DNA of 64,000 nucleotides from Pomphorhynchus laevis (GCA_012934845.2 WNNJ02003412.1:1-64000); one strand, 5' to 3'; counted from the stretch's first letter, positions 41,620 to 53,149 are shown. Numbers and translations: made by a program. Notes: generated from the letters alone by a model not told the origin.

Positions 41620-41825
41620 CAGCTAACGGAGTCCAGGTATTTAATATAATTATAAAATAAACAAAACATAATAATGCTAAATCAAAATTTAATAATTAAA
41701 TAATAAAATTAATAATTTTTATAAGATTTTTTATAATTTAAATCAAGTTAAAATAAAAAATTGAAATATAAAAAATCAATTTTTATGAATTGACTAATAA
41801 ATAACAGACGTTGTTACTAGAAAAA
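41620..41825 (-). repeat. Penelope terminal module, tail and body (inverted)
   Basis: aatcagctaacggagtccag followed by gtatttaatataattataaa and, further on, tttttatgaattgactaata is the reverse complement of the module's body and tail. The head is missing. Confidence 0.8.
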
Positions 41826-41829
41826 AGTT

Positions 41830-43185
41830 ACGAAATACTAGAAATTAAATAATATAAATTTTAAAATAATATTTGTATTTAAATAATAAAAATCAAGGTC
41901 TAGGATAATCTCTAAATGAGGAGAGTGAAATATGAAATCTCTATCCGTTTTTTCATATGAAAAAATGGAGAGACATTTGAACATTTTAGAAATATAGCAA
42001 AAGTCAGTAAAATACATATGCATATCATACAAGCGAAATGTATAAGAAATAAAATAAATTATAAATTAAATGTTGCATCTTGATTATCGTTGGACATTTT
42101 GTCTACTTAAATTTTTGTATTTTAATAACCAATCGTTCTACGATATCGTAATACTAAAGATATCTTAATGTTCAGTACGTAACCATTCCTTTTGGGATTT
42201 TACTGCAAAATTTGCACGATAAAAAGCGACACTAATTTTGGCAATTAAATTTATAAATGACAGTTTTTTATAATGCATCATATATATCAAATACAGCAAC
42301 CAGTGTAACAAATATTTAACAGAACGATTGGAATTCTCAAGGTGATATTAAGCTCCGCTACTTTCAGTGAAACAAAATGAAAAAACGACTTAGCTCTTTT
42401 TGTGTCTGAAAATCAGTATTGATTGGCCGTTGATCTCAAATAAATCTCAACCAAATGCGTGAAATGATCAGCGTTATGCAATAATCTTCAAACCAGAGAG
42501 CCTAACAGTAAAATGCTAGAAACATCTGCTCGTGCTTTAAACAGCATTTACCAAGGTAATAATAATAAAGCAGCGCATACAACGATCGTCAGTTTAGCAA
42601 TTTAGCTGAATTGCTAGTGTATAGCCTATTTTTGATGTATAGAGAAGAAATATAGAAGAGCTTTATAAAGAATGGCGACAACTTGAAAACAATCAAATTC
42701 AACTAAGAACAATAAGTAGAAACTCTCTGCACATTGCGAAACAAAATTATTTTGCTTGACATGCTTGATATGTAATCATAGTTGATTTATAAAATTCATT
42801 CAGAAAAGAATTGACAAAAGATGAACGTCAATAAAATAGAATGTTGAAAACATTAACTAAGCAGGGTGCATGGCCGAATCCAATTTATGATGTTACATTT
42901 TCAGAAATTTTCAAATATAAATTAATACACATTGGCTATATACACAAAGTCAACTAAACACTAAGTTTAGACAAATTACGTGGACAATTCACATACAACT
43001 GATGCGGTGATTTAAAGATCATCAGTCTGGACTTTGCAGGAAAATGCGATACTAAGATGGACATAGGGATTAGCTATTTTAATAAATATGAAAATCTAGC
43101 TTGTCTTCAAAATTGGCGATAATAAAACAAGGCCAATCTACATTTTGGAAAATTTCATGTATGAATAATTAATAAAATACTTTGT
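41830..43185. other. Gene-free AT-rich DNA
   Basis: No supported coding, RNA or repeat feature was found. Confidence 0.4.
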
Positions 43186-43189
43186 ATTA

Positions 43190-43545
43190 GAAATAGATAC
43201 ACCAGATAATCATATTTCATCAGAGGAAATACGTCATTAGCATGCATTTGGCCCTGCTACTATGTTGGGTCGAGGAATAGGCCCGAAACCAGATAGTATA
43301 GCAGTTCCTCCTTATGACCTCTAATATCAGGCGATCTAGTAATTACCTTCTTACTTTTCCTAATTCCTATACAACGATTGCTATTTATTAGTCAATTCGT
43401 AAAAAACTGATTTTTATTTTAAATTTTTACTTTATATAAATATAAATTATATAAAATCTTAATATTATTTATTATTTATAATTATTTATCTTTATTTTTA
43501 TTTATAGTATAAAATACGTAGGTTCAGCTAGCTGTTCTGATGTGC
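43190..43545 (+). repeat. Penelope terminal module, complete copy
   Basis: Head 43206-43322 (cagaggaaatacgtcattag, gcatttggccctgctacta, gggtcgaggaataggcccga and ccttatgacctctaat), body with tatttattagtcaattcgta, tail ending aaatacgtaggttcagctag followed by ctgttctgat. Upstream bases attaataaaatactttgtat also match the other complete copies. Confidence 0.8.
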
Positions 43546-43655
43546 TCTACTGACAAGATATATTGACATGTGGACTTTGTTTGCTCGGTAATATAACTAA
43601 TGGTATCCAACAATTTGTAATTGTTGGATAACAAATAATAATATAATTTTTATTT

Positions 43656-43831
43656 TACAATTTTGAAACAACATTTCGGTAGCATGTGAACACACCATCA
43701 TCAAGGATTATTCAATTGCAATTAGATTAATATTCTGAACTTTACGTTCTGAACATTAATCTAATTACAATTGAATAATCTTTGAAAAATGATGTGCCCA
43801 AGTGCTACCGTAATATTGAATCAAAATTGTA
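43656..43831. mobile_element. Fold-back (MITE-like) element
   Basis: tacaattttgaaacaacatt at the left is mirrored by attgaatcaaaattgta at the right. The inner arms cggtagcatgtgaacacacc / gtgcccaagtgctaccg and gattattcaattgcaattag / ctaattacaattgaataatc also pair. Arms of about 75 bp leave a very short centre (ctgaactttacgttctgaac). No coding. The superfamily is not clear. Confidence 0.8.
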
Positions 43832-43859
43832 CAATAAATATTAGCCTCTTCGCCTTATT

Positions 43860-45185
43860 TACTATCTTATGACAATTGAAGGACTAAAATTTTCAGGGTC
43901 GGCGGTAGGACGGGGACAATTTGTAAATGATTTCGTAATCAACCGGATTGATGAGAGGATATCTACTCTTTCGAACTTGGAGCATGTGGCTAGAGAAGAT
44001 CCGCATGTGCCCTTTGTCGCATTGACTAAATCCTTGCAATTCAGAGAAACATTTGTTCAACGTACGACTTGCTCTGAAGACGCTTGCTATGACATTTATC
44101 TTCCCTTATATTTGATCGTTTAGTGCCCACGATAATTGATGTTGATTGTCAGCTTTCAAACAAAGATCTCTTGTCCTTACTACTTTGCTGTGGTGGTTTA
44201 GGGGTAGTTGACCCCGTGGCATTTGTTTCGAAACAGTATGAGTGGTCGAGGTCTATTTGTAACCATCTACAGAATGGCCTAAGGGGTGGGGCTCTTATGG
44301 TCGCCCAAAATAAGTCATCGAAATCCATTTTGCTCCAAAAGAAAATTTATTATCAGATTAGGCTGAACGATCTCAAAGAAAATTGGTCTACGATAAACAA
44401 AAAGCACGTCAATGGTGATCACTACATACTTGATTTTGCGGGAATGAAAGGAGCTTCTACTAAGTTGTCGGCTAAACCCATAAGAAGATTGGATATAATC
44501 TCAGTCCCAATCAATTTAAAGATGCAATGGCAGTAAGATATGGTTGGGAGCCACCCAACGCTCCAATTACATGCCAATGTGGTCAGCCATTCAATTTGCG
44601 TCATTACCTTTCATGTCAATCCGGTGGCAACTCTGCGATCCGTCATAATGACATTCGTGACATTTTTGCGGATGAATTAACGAATATATGTTCATCAGTG
44701 TGTATAAAACCAGTGTTACAGTCTGTGCCGAACTTTGTGGAATTTGCAAATGCATCAACCACACGTGATGATAATGCGAAGGCTGATGTATCTTGTCACT
44801 GACTTTACCGAGATAGGACGGAGCGGTCCATGTTGGACGTGTGTACATTTAGCCATATTTCTCCATCCTATACCCGGAAACCTTGTACAGCCGTTTTCCA
44901 TTATCACGAGGCTCGGAAGAGGTCAAAATATGGTGAACGTATTGCACAGATCGAGAGAGCGTGTTTCTATCCAGTGGTCATTGCTACGAATGGAGCTTTT
45001 GGACCGTCAACTGATTTAATAACGAAGCATATGTCGGCACTCAAGGCGATCAAATCGAAGGAAAATTACAAGGATTGTATTTTAAACTTGAGGTGTCGAA
45101 TTGGAACGACAATGGCGAAGATGGTCTCAATGTGTGTGAGGGCAGCCCGCTCTGCACGTAACAGACCAGTGATTCAAAATTAATG
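43860..45185 (+). mobile_element. RT-linked C-terminal region of a widespread retroelement, broken
   Basis: Plus-strand DNA encodes a conserved C-terminal region seen in RT polyproteins across many invertebrates. Parts in order are an RT-thumb/connector-like segment (CGGLGVVDPVAFVSKQYEWS), a segment ending in AVRYGWEPPNAPITCQCGQP, a probable metal-binding block (CxCG...F...HYLSC..GG...RHNDIRD), and a final block with YHEARKRSKYGERIAQIERA and SMCVRAARSARNRP. From memory this architecture occurs in retroelements of the tyrosine-recombinase/DIRS-like or related RT groups, but I cannot fix the family by eye, and no recombinase or RT palm is visible here. It is an old copy with several breaks, treated as a fossil. 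Confidence 0.65.
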
Positions 45186-45189
45186 TTGA

Positions 45190-46385
45190 ACCCATTACGG
45201 ATAACGTTTTTTACTTTAAATGGACCAATTTGCGAGTAACTATTAAAAATAATATTTATTAGAAAAATCTAATGACAATTGGAAACTCCTATTAATAATA
45301 TAATATTTTATAATATTTCATTTTATTATAATATTTCATTTTATAATATTTCACTTAATAATTTTGCATTTTTAAGATTCTTACTTTAATACGTATTTAT
45401 CCTTCAAGTTTATAGTAAATATTAATTAGAAATTGAATAAAATGTAAGTTAACGTAGTAGAAATTGCGCATTCAAATCGACGAAATTATAAAAACATGTT
45501 TAAATTACAAATTCGAATTTAATTGAAAGATATGCCCCCACAAACTTACTTTTGCAACAAAATCGTCTATGATTATAACTTTGCGCTGCCTCTTACTTGC
45601 TGTGAATCACATCAAATAAGGGTACACTACTTTGTAAACTATGCGGTTATGGATCGATCGAGAATGTCAGTATCAGAAAAAATTCTTTAAATGACTGCCC
45701 AAATACATAATGCAGCCGTTTGTAACAGTTCGTCTATGTCGTGAATAACATACTGTCTGTCACACTCTGTATAAGTCTGCTAAAGTTTTGCTACTTGGAA
45801 TTTAGAAATATCACACACCTGCGTATACATCTTAGTAATTGCAATAACATGGAGTAAATATGTTTTATGTAGAACGAGAGAATAAATAAAAGCTGAATAA
45901 TTGGAATCAATTATAGATTTCAGATAAGTATGCCTCCCTCAGTAACCATATTTAGGAAAAATAAGGAATGCCTATAAGTTAATACAAATATTAACTGCTC
46001 AGACAATTTGATTTAATGTGGCTTTTGAATAATTCAAATCAGCTAGTGATATAAATTATTTCGTATTATGAATAGGCACGTATTACTGAATTTAAATAGA
46101 CCACATTTCCAATAAATTTACTTAAATCTTATTGAATCTGGTGTATCTACGAACAAGACGTACAAATGTTTTTCTACCTATATACTAATGTGTAAATATA
46201 CAAAAATATACAATGTAATATTTATCTTAGCGAGCTCGGTGAAAAATCAAATTTAAACATCAAAGGTATTTAATAAATATCTAATATTAGTGAATCTGTA
46301 AGTATATATTTAACAATACGGAAATGAATAATATTTCGGATAAGAATATTAAAATTATGCAACACACATATTTTATGGATAGTTT
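45190..46385. other. Gene-free DNA with a dispersed repeat
   Basis: ctcttacttgctgtgaatca (45593-45612) with ttacttttgcaacaaaatcg nearby, and aatctgtaagtatatattta (46293-46312), recur at 47811-47945. These indicate a shared repeat of a few hundred bases in direct orientation. No coding feature. Confidence 0.5.
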
Positions 46386-46389
46386 TGTA

Positions 46390-46760
46390 TTAGAATAAAC
46401 TACACTAGATAATCAAATTCCATCAGAGGAAACAAGTCATTAGCATGTATTTGGCAATGCTGCTAACTTGGGTCGAGGAATATGGACCGAAACATGATAG
46501 CATAAGTTCCTACTGATGACCTCTAATTATGATATATCATATGTAATTTATTAGTCAATTAATAAAAATTGACTTTTATTTTAAATTACAATTTTAAATT
46601 TTAACTTAATATAAAATACCTTGATATAAAATATGTAATAAAAAATACATAGTATTTTGTATTACCTATAACAGGGTATTATTAATAATTATTATATAAT
46701 ACTTATATATCGTATATAAATTTTAAAATAAATTTTAACCTCAATAAATTTTAACGTTGA
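46390..46760 (+). repeat. Penelope terminal module, head and body
   Basis: Head 46424-46527 (cagaggaaacaagtcattag, catgtatttggcaatgctgc, gggtcgaggaatatggaccg, ctactgatgacctctaat), then atttattagtcaattaataa and an AT-rich body. The tail block is not recognisable. Confidence 0.75.
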
Positions 46761-46984
46761 AAATATTTTGTGGATAATAAAAAATGTGTGTTGTATTCGA
46801 ATTAGGTACACAAATAGTATTTAATAGTATACAATTGCAATAATGTGCAAGCAAAATGAATAACTTTATGTCTTTGTGGTGTAGGTGTTCAATTGCATGC
46901 AGTGTTCTGTAAACGAGGTCAGGACTGATGACCATTGCCAATTTGTATGGTAATATTTATGCGTTGCATTAGGAAGGAGCCAAA

Positions 46985-47225
46985 CCGCATGTCATATACA
47001 AATCGGCAAGCTTTTTGCTGAGCAAACGAAAGAAGTTAGATGCTTCCTTGCCAATCGCACAGTAGTTTCGTTGGCTATGGAAATAAAATCCATCCCTAGT
47101 GCTGAAATTCCCTTGTACTTTATTCTCTTTCTGCCTTCAGCTTCCGTAGCTACTGATCCGGCTCCTGCTAGATATGTCGCCTTGTGACTGGGAACTAGCG
47201 TGGACACGCATTTGAAGTCCCAATA
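46985..47225 (-). pseudogene. Retroelement polyprotein C-terminal fragment
   Basis: The minus frame MSTLVPSHKATYLAGAGSVA followed by TEAEGRKRIKYKGISALGMD and FISIANETTVRLARKHLTSF resembles the extreme C-terminus of RT polyproteins (A..AE.RK..KY..L...F.F..IA.ET). It is flanked by Penelope terminal modules. It probably belongs to the same kind of retroelement as 43860-45185 or to another LINE; family unresolved. Confidence 0.4.
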
Positions 47226-47304
47226 TTCGAATTTGCCGCATTCTAATGGGGTCGATCAGCAAATCCAATTGGAATGGGATTTGTACAATTAGGTACACTA
47301 AATA

Positions 47305-47665
47305 AGCAAATTTCATCAGAGGAAATACGTCATTATCGCGTATTTGTTCTCGCTGCTTTGCTGGGTTGATGGATAGGAGTCGAGATCTGATATGCAGCAG
47401 TTCCTTATTATGTCCTCTAATCCTTATACATCGTCTGCTATTTATTATTCAATTCATAAAAATTGACTTTTATTTTAAATTTAAATTTTAACTTTTAACT
47501 TGATATAAAAATAAATCGTATAAAATATTATATTATTATTTATTATCAAATCTTATATAGCAATGATTTGTTATTTATAATTATTTAATCATTTAATAAT
47601 TATTTAGCGTTATTTTTAACTTATAGATAGTATAGAATACGTAGACTCGGTTAGCTGATCTGAAT
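47305..47665 (+). repeat. Penelope terminal module, complete copy
   Basis: Head 47315-47412 with the perfect stem AAATACG/CGTATTT, where other copies have AAATACA/TGTATTT. The body has ctatttattattcaattcat, and the tail ends gaatacgtagactcggttag followed by ctgatctgaat. It is valuable because of the paired base change in the stem. Confidence 0.8.
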
Positions 47666-47809
47666 TATTAAATAATAATCGTGTGCATTCATATTTCTGC
47701 TGTAAACAGGAAAATGTAAAATATAAATGTAAGTAATTTTCAAGGGCACTATAATTATATCACATGTATTAAAGTAATGAGTATTCTAATTGGGATTATG
47801 TAATTGCCT

Positions 47810-47950
47810 CTTACTTGCTGTGAATCACATCAAATTTGACGCAAATCACTTTTGCAACAAAATTAGTTAATCTGTAAATATATATTTAACAATGCGGAAA
47901 TAAATCTCAATTAGGATAAGCATATTAAAATTATGCCACATACATATATT
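47810..47950 (+). repeat. Dispersed repeat, second copy of 45590-46370 blocks
   Basis: Contains cctcttacttgctgtgaatc, cttttgcaacaaaatt and ctgtaaatatatatttaaca in the same order as in 45540-46370 but closer together. This suggests the left copy has gained an insertion, or the right one a deletion. Confidence 0.55.
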
Positions 47951-48640
47951 TAAATATAAAGATCAGTATTTAAAATTAGGTTCTGTCAAATTATATTAAT
48001 AAAAACAGTTTTGAAAGAGCTTAAGTATTCATCACATACATTTTTAAGCGGTTTCATTGATTTTACGTAAATGCGGATTAATCTTCCTGGTGCATTTAGG
48101 TTAATACTGATGATTGAAGAATAAACTGTTAACATTTGAGTATAACAGCGCTATTGCGATTATGATATTGTAGTTACTTTAGAAAACCTTTTAATTTATG
48201 GTAATATTACTACATGTAACAACGTGATTAACGTCATGATTTACGCAGCAAAATTTTTAATTTCAAAATTGTAAAAATATAAATGCGTTTGAAATTTGTA
48301 TAACTTCTGCATATTTGTGTATTCTGCTATTCTAATACGGAATTGAAGAATATGATCAATTGTTGAATCAATAACTACATTTCATTGCTTTTATAATCAT
48401 TGATGTTCATTTGAATAATCGTAAACTTCGAATAACCTGGTAATGTCATAATCTTTTTAAGTTTATTATTATAATTATCATTTAAAATTATTTAAAAATA
48501 TTTTCGATAAAAGATACTTAATAAAAAGATGTTTAACCATCGTATTGTTTACGTCCTACAGTTTTAATTTCTTCCAGGCATTAATTGATTGAATAGAGTG
48601 GGTATTAATAAACTAGATATTAATCTAGTTGCCAATTTAC
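47951..48640. other. Gene-free AT-rich DNA
   Basis: Nothing I can support. Confidence 0.4.
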
Positions 48641-49240
48641 ACTTTACATAACTGGAGTGCAGTGCAGACTCAAAGACAGCTCAATGAGTCCTTCTAGTAC
48701 ACATGCAGGTAATAGGAATCAACACTGGTGAGAGTATTCATCACGAATAATTCGCTCACTAGAACCTAACTAGTAGGATTTAAAAGCACTCTTATCGAGC
48801 GCACATAAACCAAGCTCCTTCATTGCTGGTGGCAATGATATAAATGTATTACTTTTCCCACCTATTTCTATTCTGTTTGTAGGAATCGGGAAGACTCAAA
48901 CAGCATAAACCGACTCTACGCTATGCCGAATTTTAATGAGATTCGTCAGTAGCGTCTGCTACACAACTGGATTGAATAACAGCATCCTTAGACAGCTTAA
49001 TAAGTCTTTCTTGTACACATCCATGTGTACAAAAAAAGTAACCAGCAATGACGGAGCTTGGTATATGTGCGCTCGTTAAAAGTGCTTTTAAATCCTACTT
49101 GTTAGGTCCTTGTGAGTGAATTATTCGTGATGAATACACTCATGAGTTTTATCTCATAGTACATGAATGTGTACTATAAGGACTTATTGAGCTGTCTCAG
49201 GGCGCTGTACTTCAATCCAGTGGTGCAGCAGCCCACTATT
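48640..49240. mobile_element. Composite fold-back element with nested inverted repeats
   Basis: Left arm 48647-48850 (gacagctcaatgagtccttc, gaataattcgctcactagaa, aaccaagctccttcattgct) is mirrored by 49035-49230 (agcaatgacggagcttggta, gagtgaattattcgtgatga, aaggacttattgagctgtct). Within the right half, actggattgaataacagcat followed by agacagcttaataagtcttt at 48966-49007 is itself the inverse of the end near 49175-49225. One element seems to have inserted into, or rearranged with, a sister copy. No coding capacity. Confidence 0.75.
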
Positions 49241-49329
49241 ATATATTTATATATAATAAATATAATAGAATCTAAAAATATGTATATTTTAATATTGTTA
49301 TGAACCGATTAATAGAATTAATACACTAT

Positions 49330-49500
49330 ACATTAGAATAAAGATAAGGAGTCGTTAAAAATAACTGCTACGCTATCAGGTTTCTGCCCCTATTATTCTA
49401 CACGACACAGGAGCAGGCCAAATACATGAAATCGATTTACTTTCTTTGATATTATTTGATTATCTAGCGTAATATTTTTTATTCTAACACAGTATATTAT
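49330..49500 (-). repeat. Penelope terminal module head (inverted)
   Basis: The reverse complement of 49345-49450 reads ttcatgtatttggcctgctc, ataggggcagaaacctgata and gcgtagcagtta, matching the head of the module. The ctgatga end has decayed. Confidence 0.65.
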
Positions 49501-50030
49501 CGATCCCTGTCTGTCTATCTAGAAAAATCCATAAAATTAAAAAATGTTTTATTTTATCAATCAATAAAAATATTCCACTGTAAAGTTTAAACATTTATTT
49601 TATATGTGATTTAAAGTTGGGATGACACTTTGTTGAGTTTTAAATTATTAAAATGATTTTATTTATAAAAATATCATTTTATATTCTATTAATTCGTAGA
49701 ATATCGTTGTTTAATACGCTTTACAAAATATTTAAATGTTTCGAATAAAGATGTGAATCATCAGAAGGAACTGCTATGTTCGTGTATGATAACATAAAAG
49801 ATTTACGGAGCAATTGCATATTGAGCTTTGTCAACATCTGCTTAAACGCTATCATTACGGATGATTATTATATGACAAACAATTAAGAGTTGAAGGTGAT
49901 CACAAAAGTGATCGATATAACTTAAGTTATACATTTATATAAATATACATTCGAATCAATACTTTGCTATATTAAATTACGATTAAACTAAATAGCTAAT
50001 TGCCGATTATTTTCACTACAATCAAATTGC
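49501..50030. other. Gene-free AT-rich DNA
   Basis: No feature supported. Confidence 0.4.
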
Positions 50031-50036
50031 TTACTT

Positions 50037-50200
50037 GGTGGAATTTATTGAAAGTTCTTTAATTTTATGAAACAAGTGGACAGTTTAAATCTAGTAACTA
50101 CATAAATTTCAATTTCAGTTTCCACTATTGTGGTTGATAGCAACCATTGATTTAGACAAATGATCTTGTCGCTGTAAATAAAACCCAGATATGAATAACT
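50037..50200. repeat. Left arm of a ~0.75-kb-spaced inverted repeat
   Basis: agttctttaattttatgaaa, tagtaactacataaatttca and aaatgatcttgtcgctgtaa recur as reverse complement in 50940-51085. The minus-strand 72-codon frame here is probably incidental. Confidence 0.8.
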
Positions 50201-50939
50201 CAGATAGCCTAAAGAAGTGAGCAATAAGTAAAATCTATAATGCAGATTCCCTTCCATTAACACCTATGGTATACTGTCAATTGTATATATCATTGTAAAT
50301 GACTTTGTTTGTGCCTAACTAAATCAAGTAAAAACATAAGTAATTGAGGCGAACACATTGTGACGACAGAAAAATGGTCACAACAATTTTGGGGATTTAT
50401 TTTCATTCGACACATTACCACTGGATGTTGTTGTCAACAGCCCATTATGCAAACAATTTCAATAGCAACCCGAGATCCAACAGTTGCTGGATTTGTCCAT
50501 TTTCGCTATTTTTGATATTTTCCTTCGAGATAATGTTTCAAATTTTCGAAACATGAAATTTCTAGACAATTACCTATTTTCGATAAGTCGATGTTTTAAA
50601 TCTGTTTATACAAACCTGAATTTACATTGAAGTGTGCATAAATCTACGTGCAAACCAAATGAAGTTTGCATTCTGGATTTTACAGCTGAATAGAACGCGT
50701 TTTTACTTAAGCAATAAGCATAATTCAAAATATTTTATGATAATTATGAAAACACGATATCACTTTTGTATATAAGTAATATTTAACTATTTATGACTGC
50801 TTAAATCATTGCAAGTGAATTAAAGCTGCGTGTAAATAAAAATATTTGTAAATATGGTAACGCTAGAAATGCTACTCTTGCATAAAAAATGTTATTCCTA
50901 TATAGATTGTGGTTTATTAGAGCCAACATGATCAATATT

Positions 50940-51090
50940 TGGGTTTATTTACATCGACAAGATCATTTGTACTAAATCAAGGGATATCCGCCACAACAGC
51001 AGAAACTGAAATTGAAATTTATGTAGTTACAAGATTTGAACCATAAAATTAAGAAATTCAATAAAATTAAGAAATTCAATAAATTCACCA
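50940..51090. repeat. Right arm of the inverted repeat
   Basis: tttacatcgacaagatcatt, tgaaattgaaatttatgtag and ataaaattaagaaattcaat pair with 50037-50200. A 16-bp unit (ataaaattaagaaattca) is duplicated at the outer end. Identity is clearly below 100 percent. Confidence 0.8.
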
Positions 51091-51199
51091 ATTAAACAAT
51101 CTGATGGTAGAATTATTATTTTTGGCTGTACTTTTGTGATTGCAAGTTTACTTTAAGGCTGTGCTTGTCACGTAATAATCGCTACTGTGATAATCAATT

Positions 51200-51830
51200 C
51201 TAAACTGCGTTAGAGGAGGTATAAACGCCTTGAAATTTGAACCCTATTAATAAGCCTAAGAAAAAAGTCGGTATAAGGATTATATTGCAAATGGATTGTG
51301 ATGGTTTTGCGTAGCAGGTTATTCCCGTATTTCCAAGTTTATCGATCAGTTAGAAAACGCAAGGCCGATGGCAGAACAGTATTGGTTCCTTATAAAAGCT
51401 TAGACTTTATTTATTTTTAATATCCATGAAAAAATTTATTGTAAAATACATACAGTTTTGACATACAAATTATTTCTGTTATCCCACACGATAAAAGTTC
51501 TTTCTATAAATTTTACAATCCTACAGCCATAACACATTGACCCTTTTCAATATTAACATATACTTTATAAATAAAAAAGCTTTATTATAAATGGTAAAAA
51601 GTAAACTTTATTATTGTAAAGAGCGGGAAAATGTACATAAGGCATATTAAAAACTCTATATTAAAATTTATATTTCACTCTGTATGACCGAAACGTTGTA
51701 AAATTTATGTAAAAGAACTTTTCTCGTCTGGATAATTTATTATGCCAAAGCATAATAGAAACTCTTAGACCTTTAATTTCTAATACCTCAATTCAAAATA
51801 TTTCAAACCGGCGAAGGATTTTCAGTGAAA
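51200..51830. repeat. Segmental duplicate, copy 1 (plus neighbouring gene-free DNA)
   Basis: aaagctttattataaatggt, aaaagtaaactttatt and aatgtacataaggcatatta (51580-51660) recur at 53160-53240. The cataacacattgacccttttcaa block near 51527 has a related form at 53365 and 53710. No coding feature. Confidence 0.7.
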
Positions 51831-52218
51831 TTATTTGGCTCATCTAAAATTAAATATTCACAAATTGCGTATGAAACTGGTTGAACATCAAACGAACATC
51901 ATAAACTGCTCTTTTAATTTACTTTATCAACGTAAGATCTTTAACATCACTTTCTGTGTATTGAACTATGCAGTCTTTTGGTGGGGATTTTTTAACATTC
52001 TTGCCAAAACAATAAGAAAGATACCAGCGGTTTCAGATGATTCAATTGTGAACATGTAAAATACTTATTTCGCTTTAATTTACACAAATATTTTAAGACA
52101 GTGTGGTTTCATAAACTTGAGATATGAAAAGATATCAATGATTAATTTACATTGATCAATTATATTCTGCAGTAAAACTAAAAACGCATGAGGGCAATCT
52201 GATTCTTTCACTGTTTCG

Positions 52219-52353
52219 GGAATTGTCAGTAAAATTTCAAATACGACTAAGGAAATGGTTAGTATATAGACACATCTATGAATGCCCGCTCAAGTCGATT
52301 ACCATCCATTCATCTACATATATTCAATCGACCTTAAGAGTCTCAGATAGTCG
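52219..52353 (+). repeat. Tandem duplication, unit 1
   Basis: ggaattgtcagtaaaatttc, aaatacgactaaggaaatgg and tcgaccttaagagtctcag recur 178 bp downstream at 52396-52531 with about ten visible differences. The 68-codon frame across the first unit is not supported as a gene. Confidence 0.85.
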
Positions 52354-52395
52354 TTTATTGTTTAAATGTCCGTTCTCTTATCAACACCACTGTTT

Positions 52396-52531
52396 CGGAA
52401 ATTGTCAGTACAATTTCAAATACGACTAAGGAAATGGGTAGTATATAGACACATCTATAAATGTCCGCTCAAATCGATTAGCGTCTATTGATCTACATAT
52501 ATCCAATCGACCTTAAGAGTCTCAGTCGTGT
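52396..52531 (+). repeat. Tandem duplication, unit 2
   Basis: Second unit of the duplication beginning at 52219. Confidence 0.85.
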
Positions 52532-52559
52532 TATGTTTGAATTTCACACTTCAGGTTAT

Positions 52560-53140
52560 AAAGTCCACGCACCATAAGAATCCTTGGTGATGTCATGATG
52601 CCGTATTGTCGCAATGCCTATTCTGCATGTAATATTTTGTAATAATTATTAATTTGTATTACTTCTGTACTTCTCGTCTTTTTCATTTGTGAATCATTTA
52701 TGAAAATATTTGAAAATAAAATAATTGACTGAAAATAAAATAGCTTATTTAAATGAATCATTCACTTCATCTTATTATATGCATCTACATATATCCAAAT
52801 AAAAAAATTATCATTTGTGTAAGCGCATATTTAGTTGTCATGGTTACAAAACTAACGTTTTTATATGTCTGTTACATTTAATAAATGTTGTATAATTTAA
52901 CAATGACCACATTTTTGATTATAGAATTGGAATCGAGAAGATAATATGAACATTTCAAAACGATTTGTTTAATATAATTTGCTATACATATTAATGACAT
53001 GAATAAACAATTTAGCTAATGATTTCAATTCAGAATTGTATATACATTGATCTTTCAACATTATTTGCTGCAATGTTTGAACAGTGCAAATATAGGATGT
53101 CACATTTTAAAAATATTTACTTATGTGCAAATATGAAAGC
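52560..53140. other. Gene-free AT-rich DNA
   Basis: No feature supported. Confidence 0.4.
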
Positions 53141-53149
53141 TATACTTGA

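Noticed and set aside
44422-44848. Minus-strand frames of 60 and 85 codons
   Set aside because: Shadows of the plus-strand RT-linked fossil, which shows family motifs.
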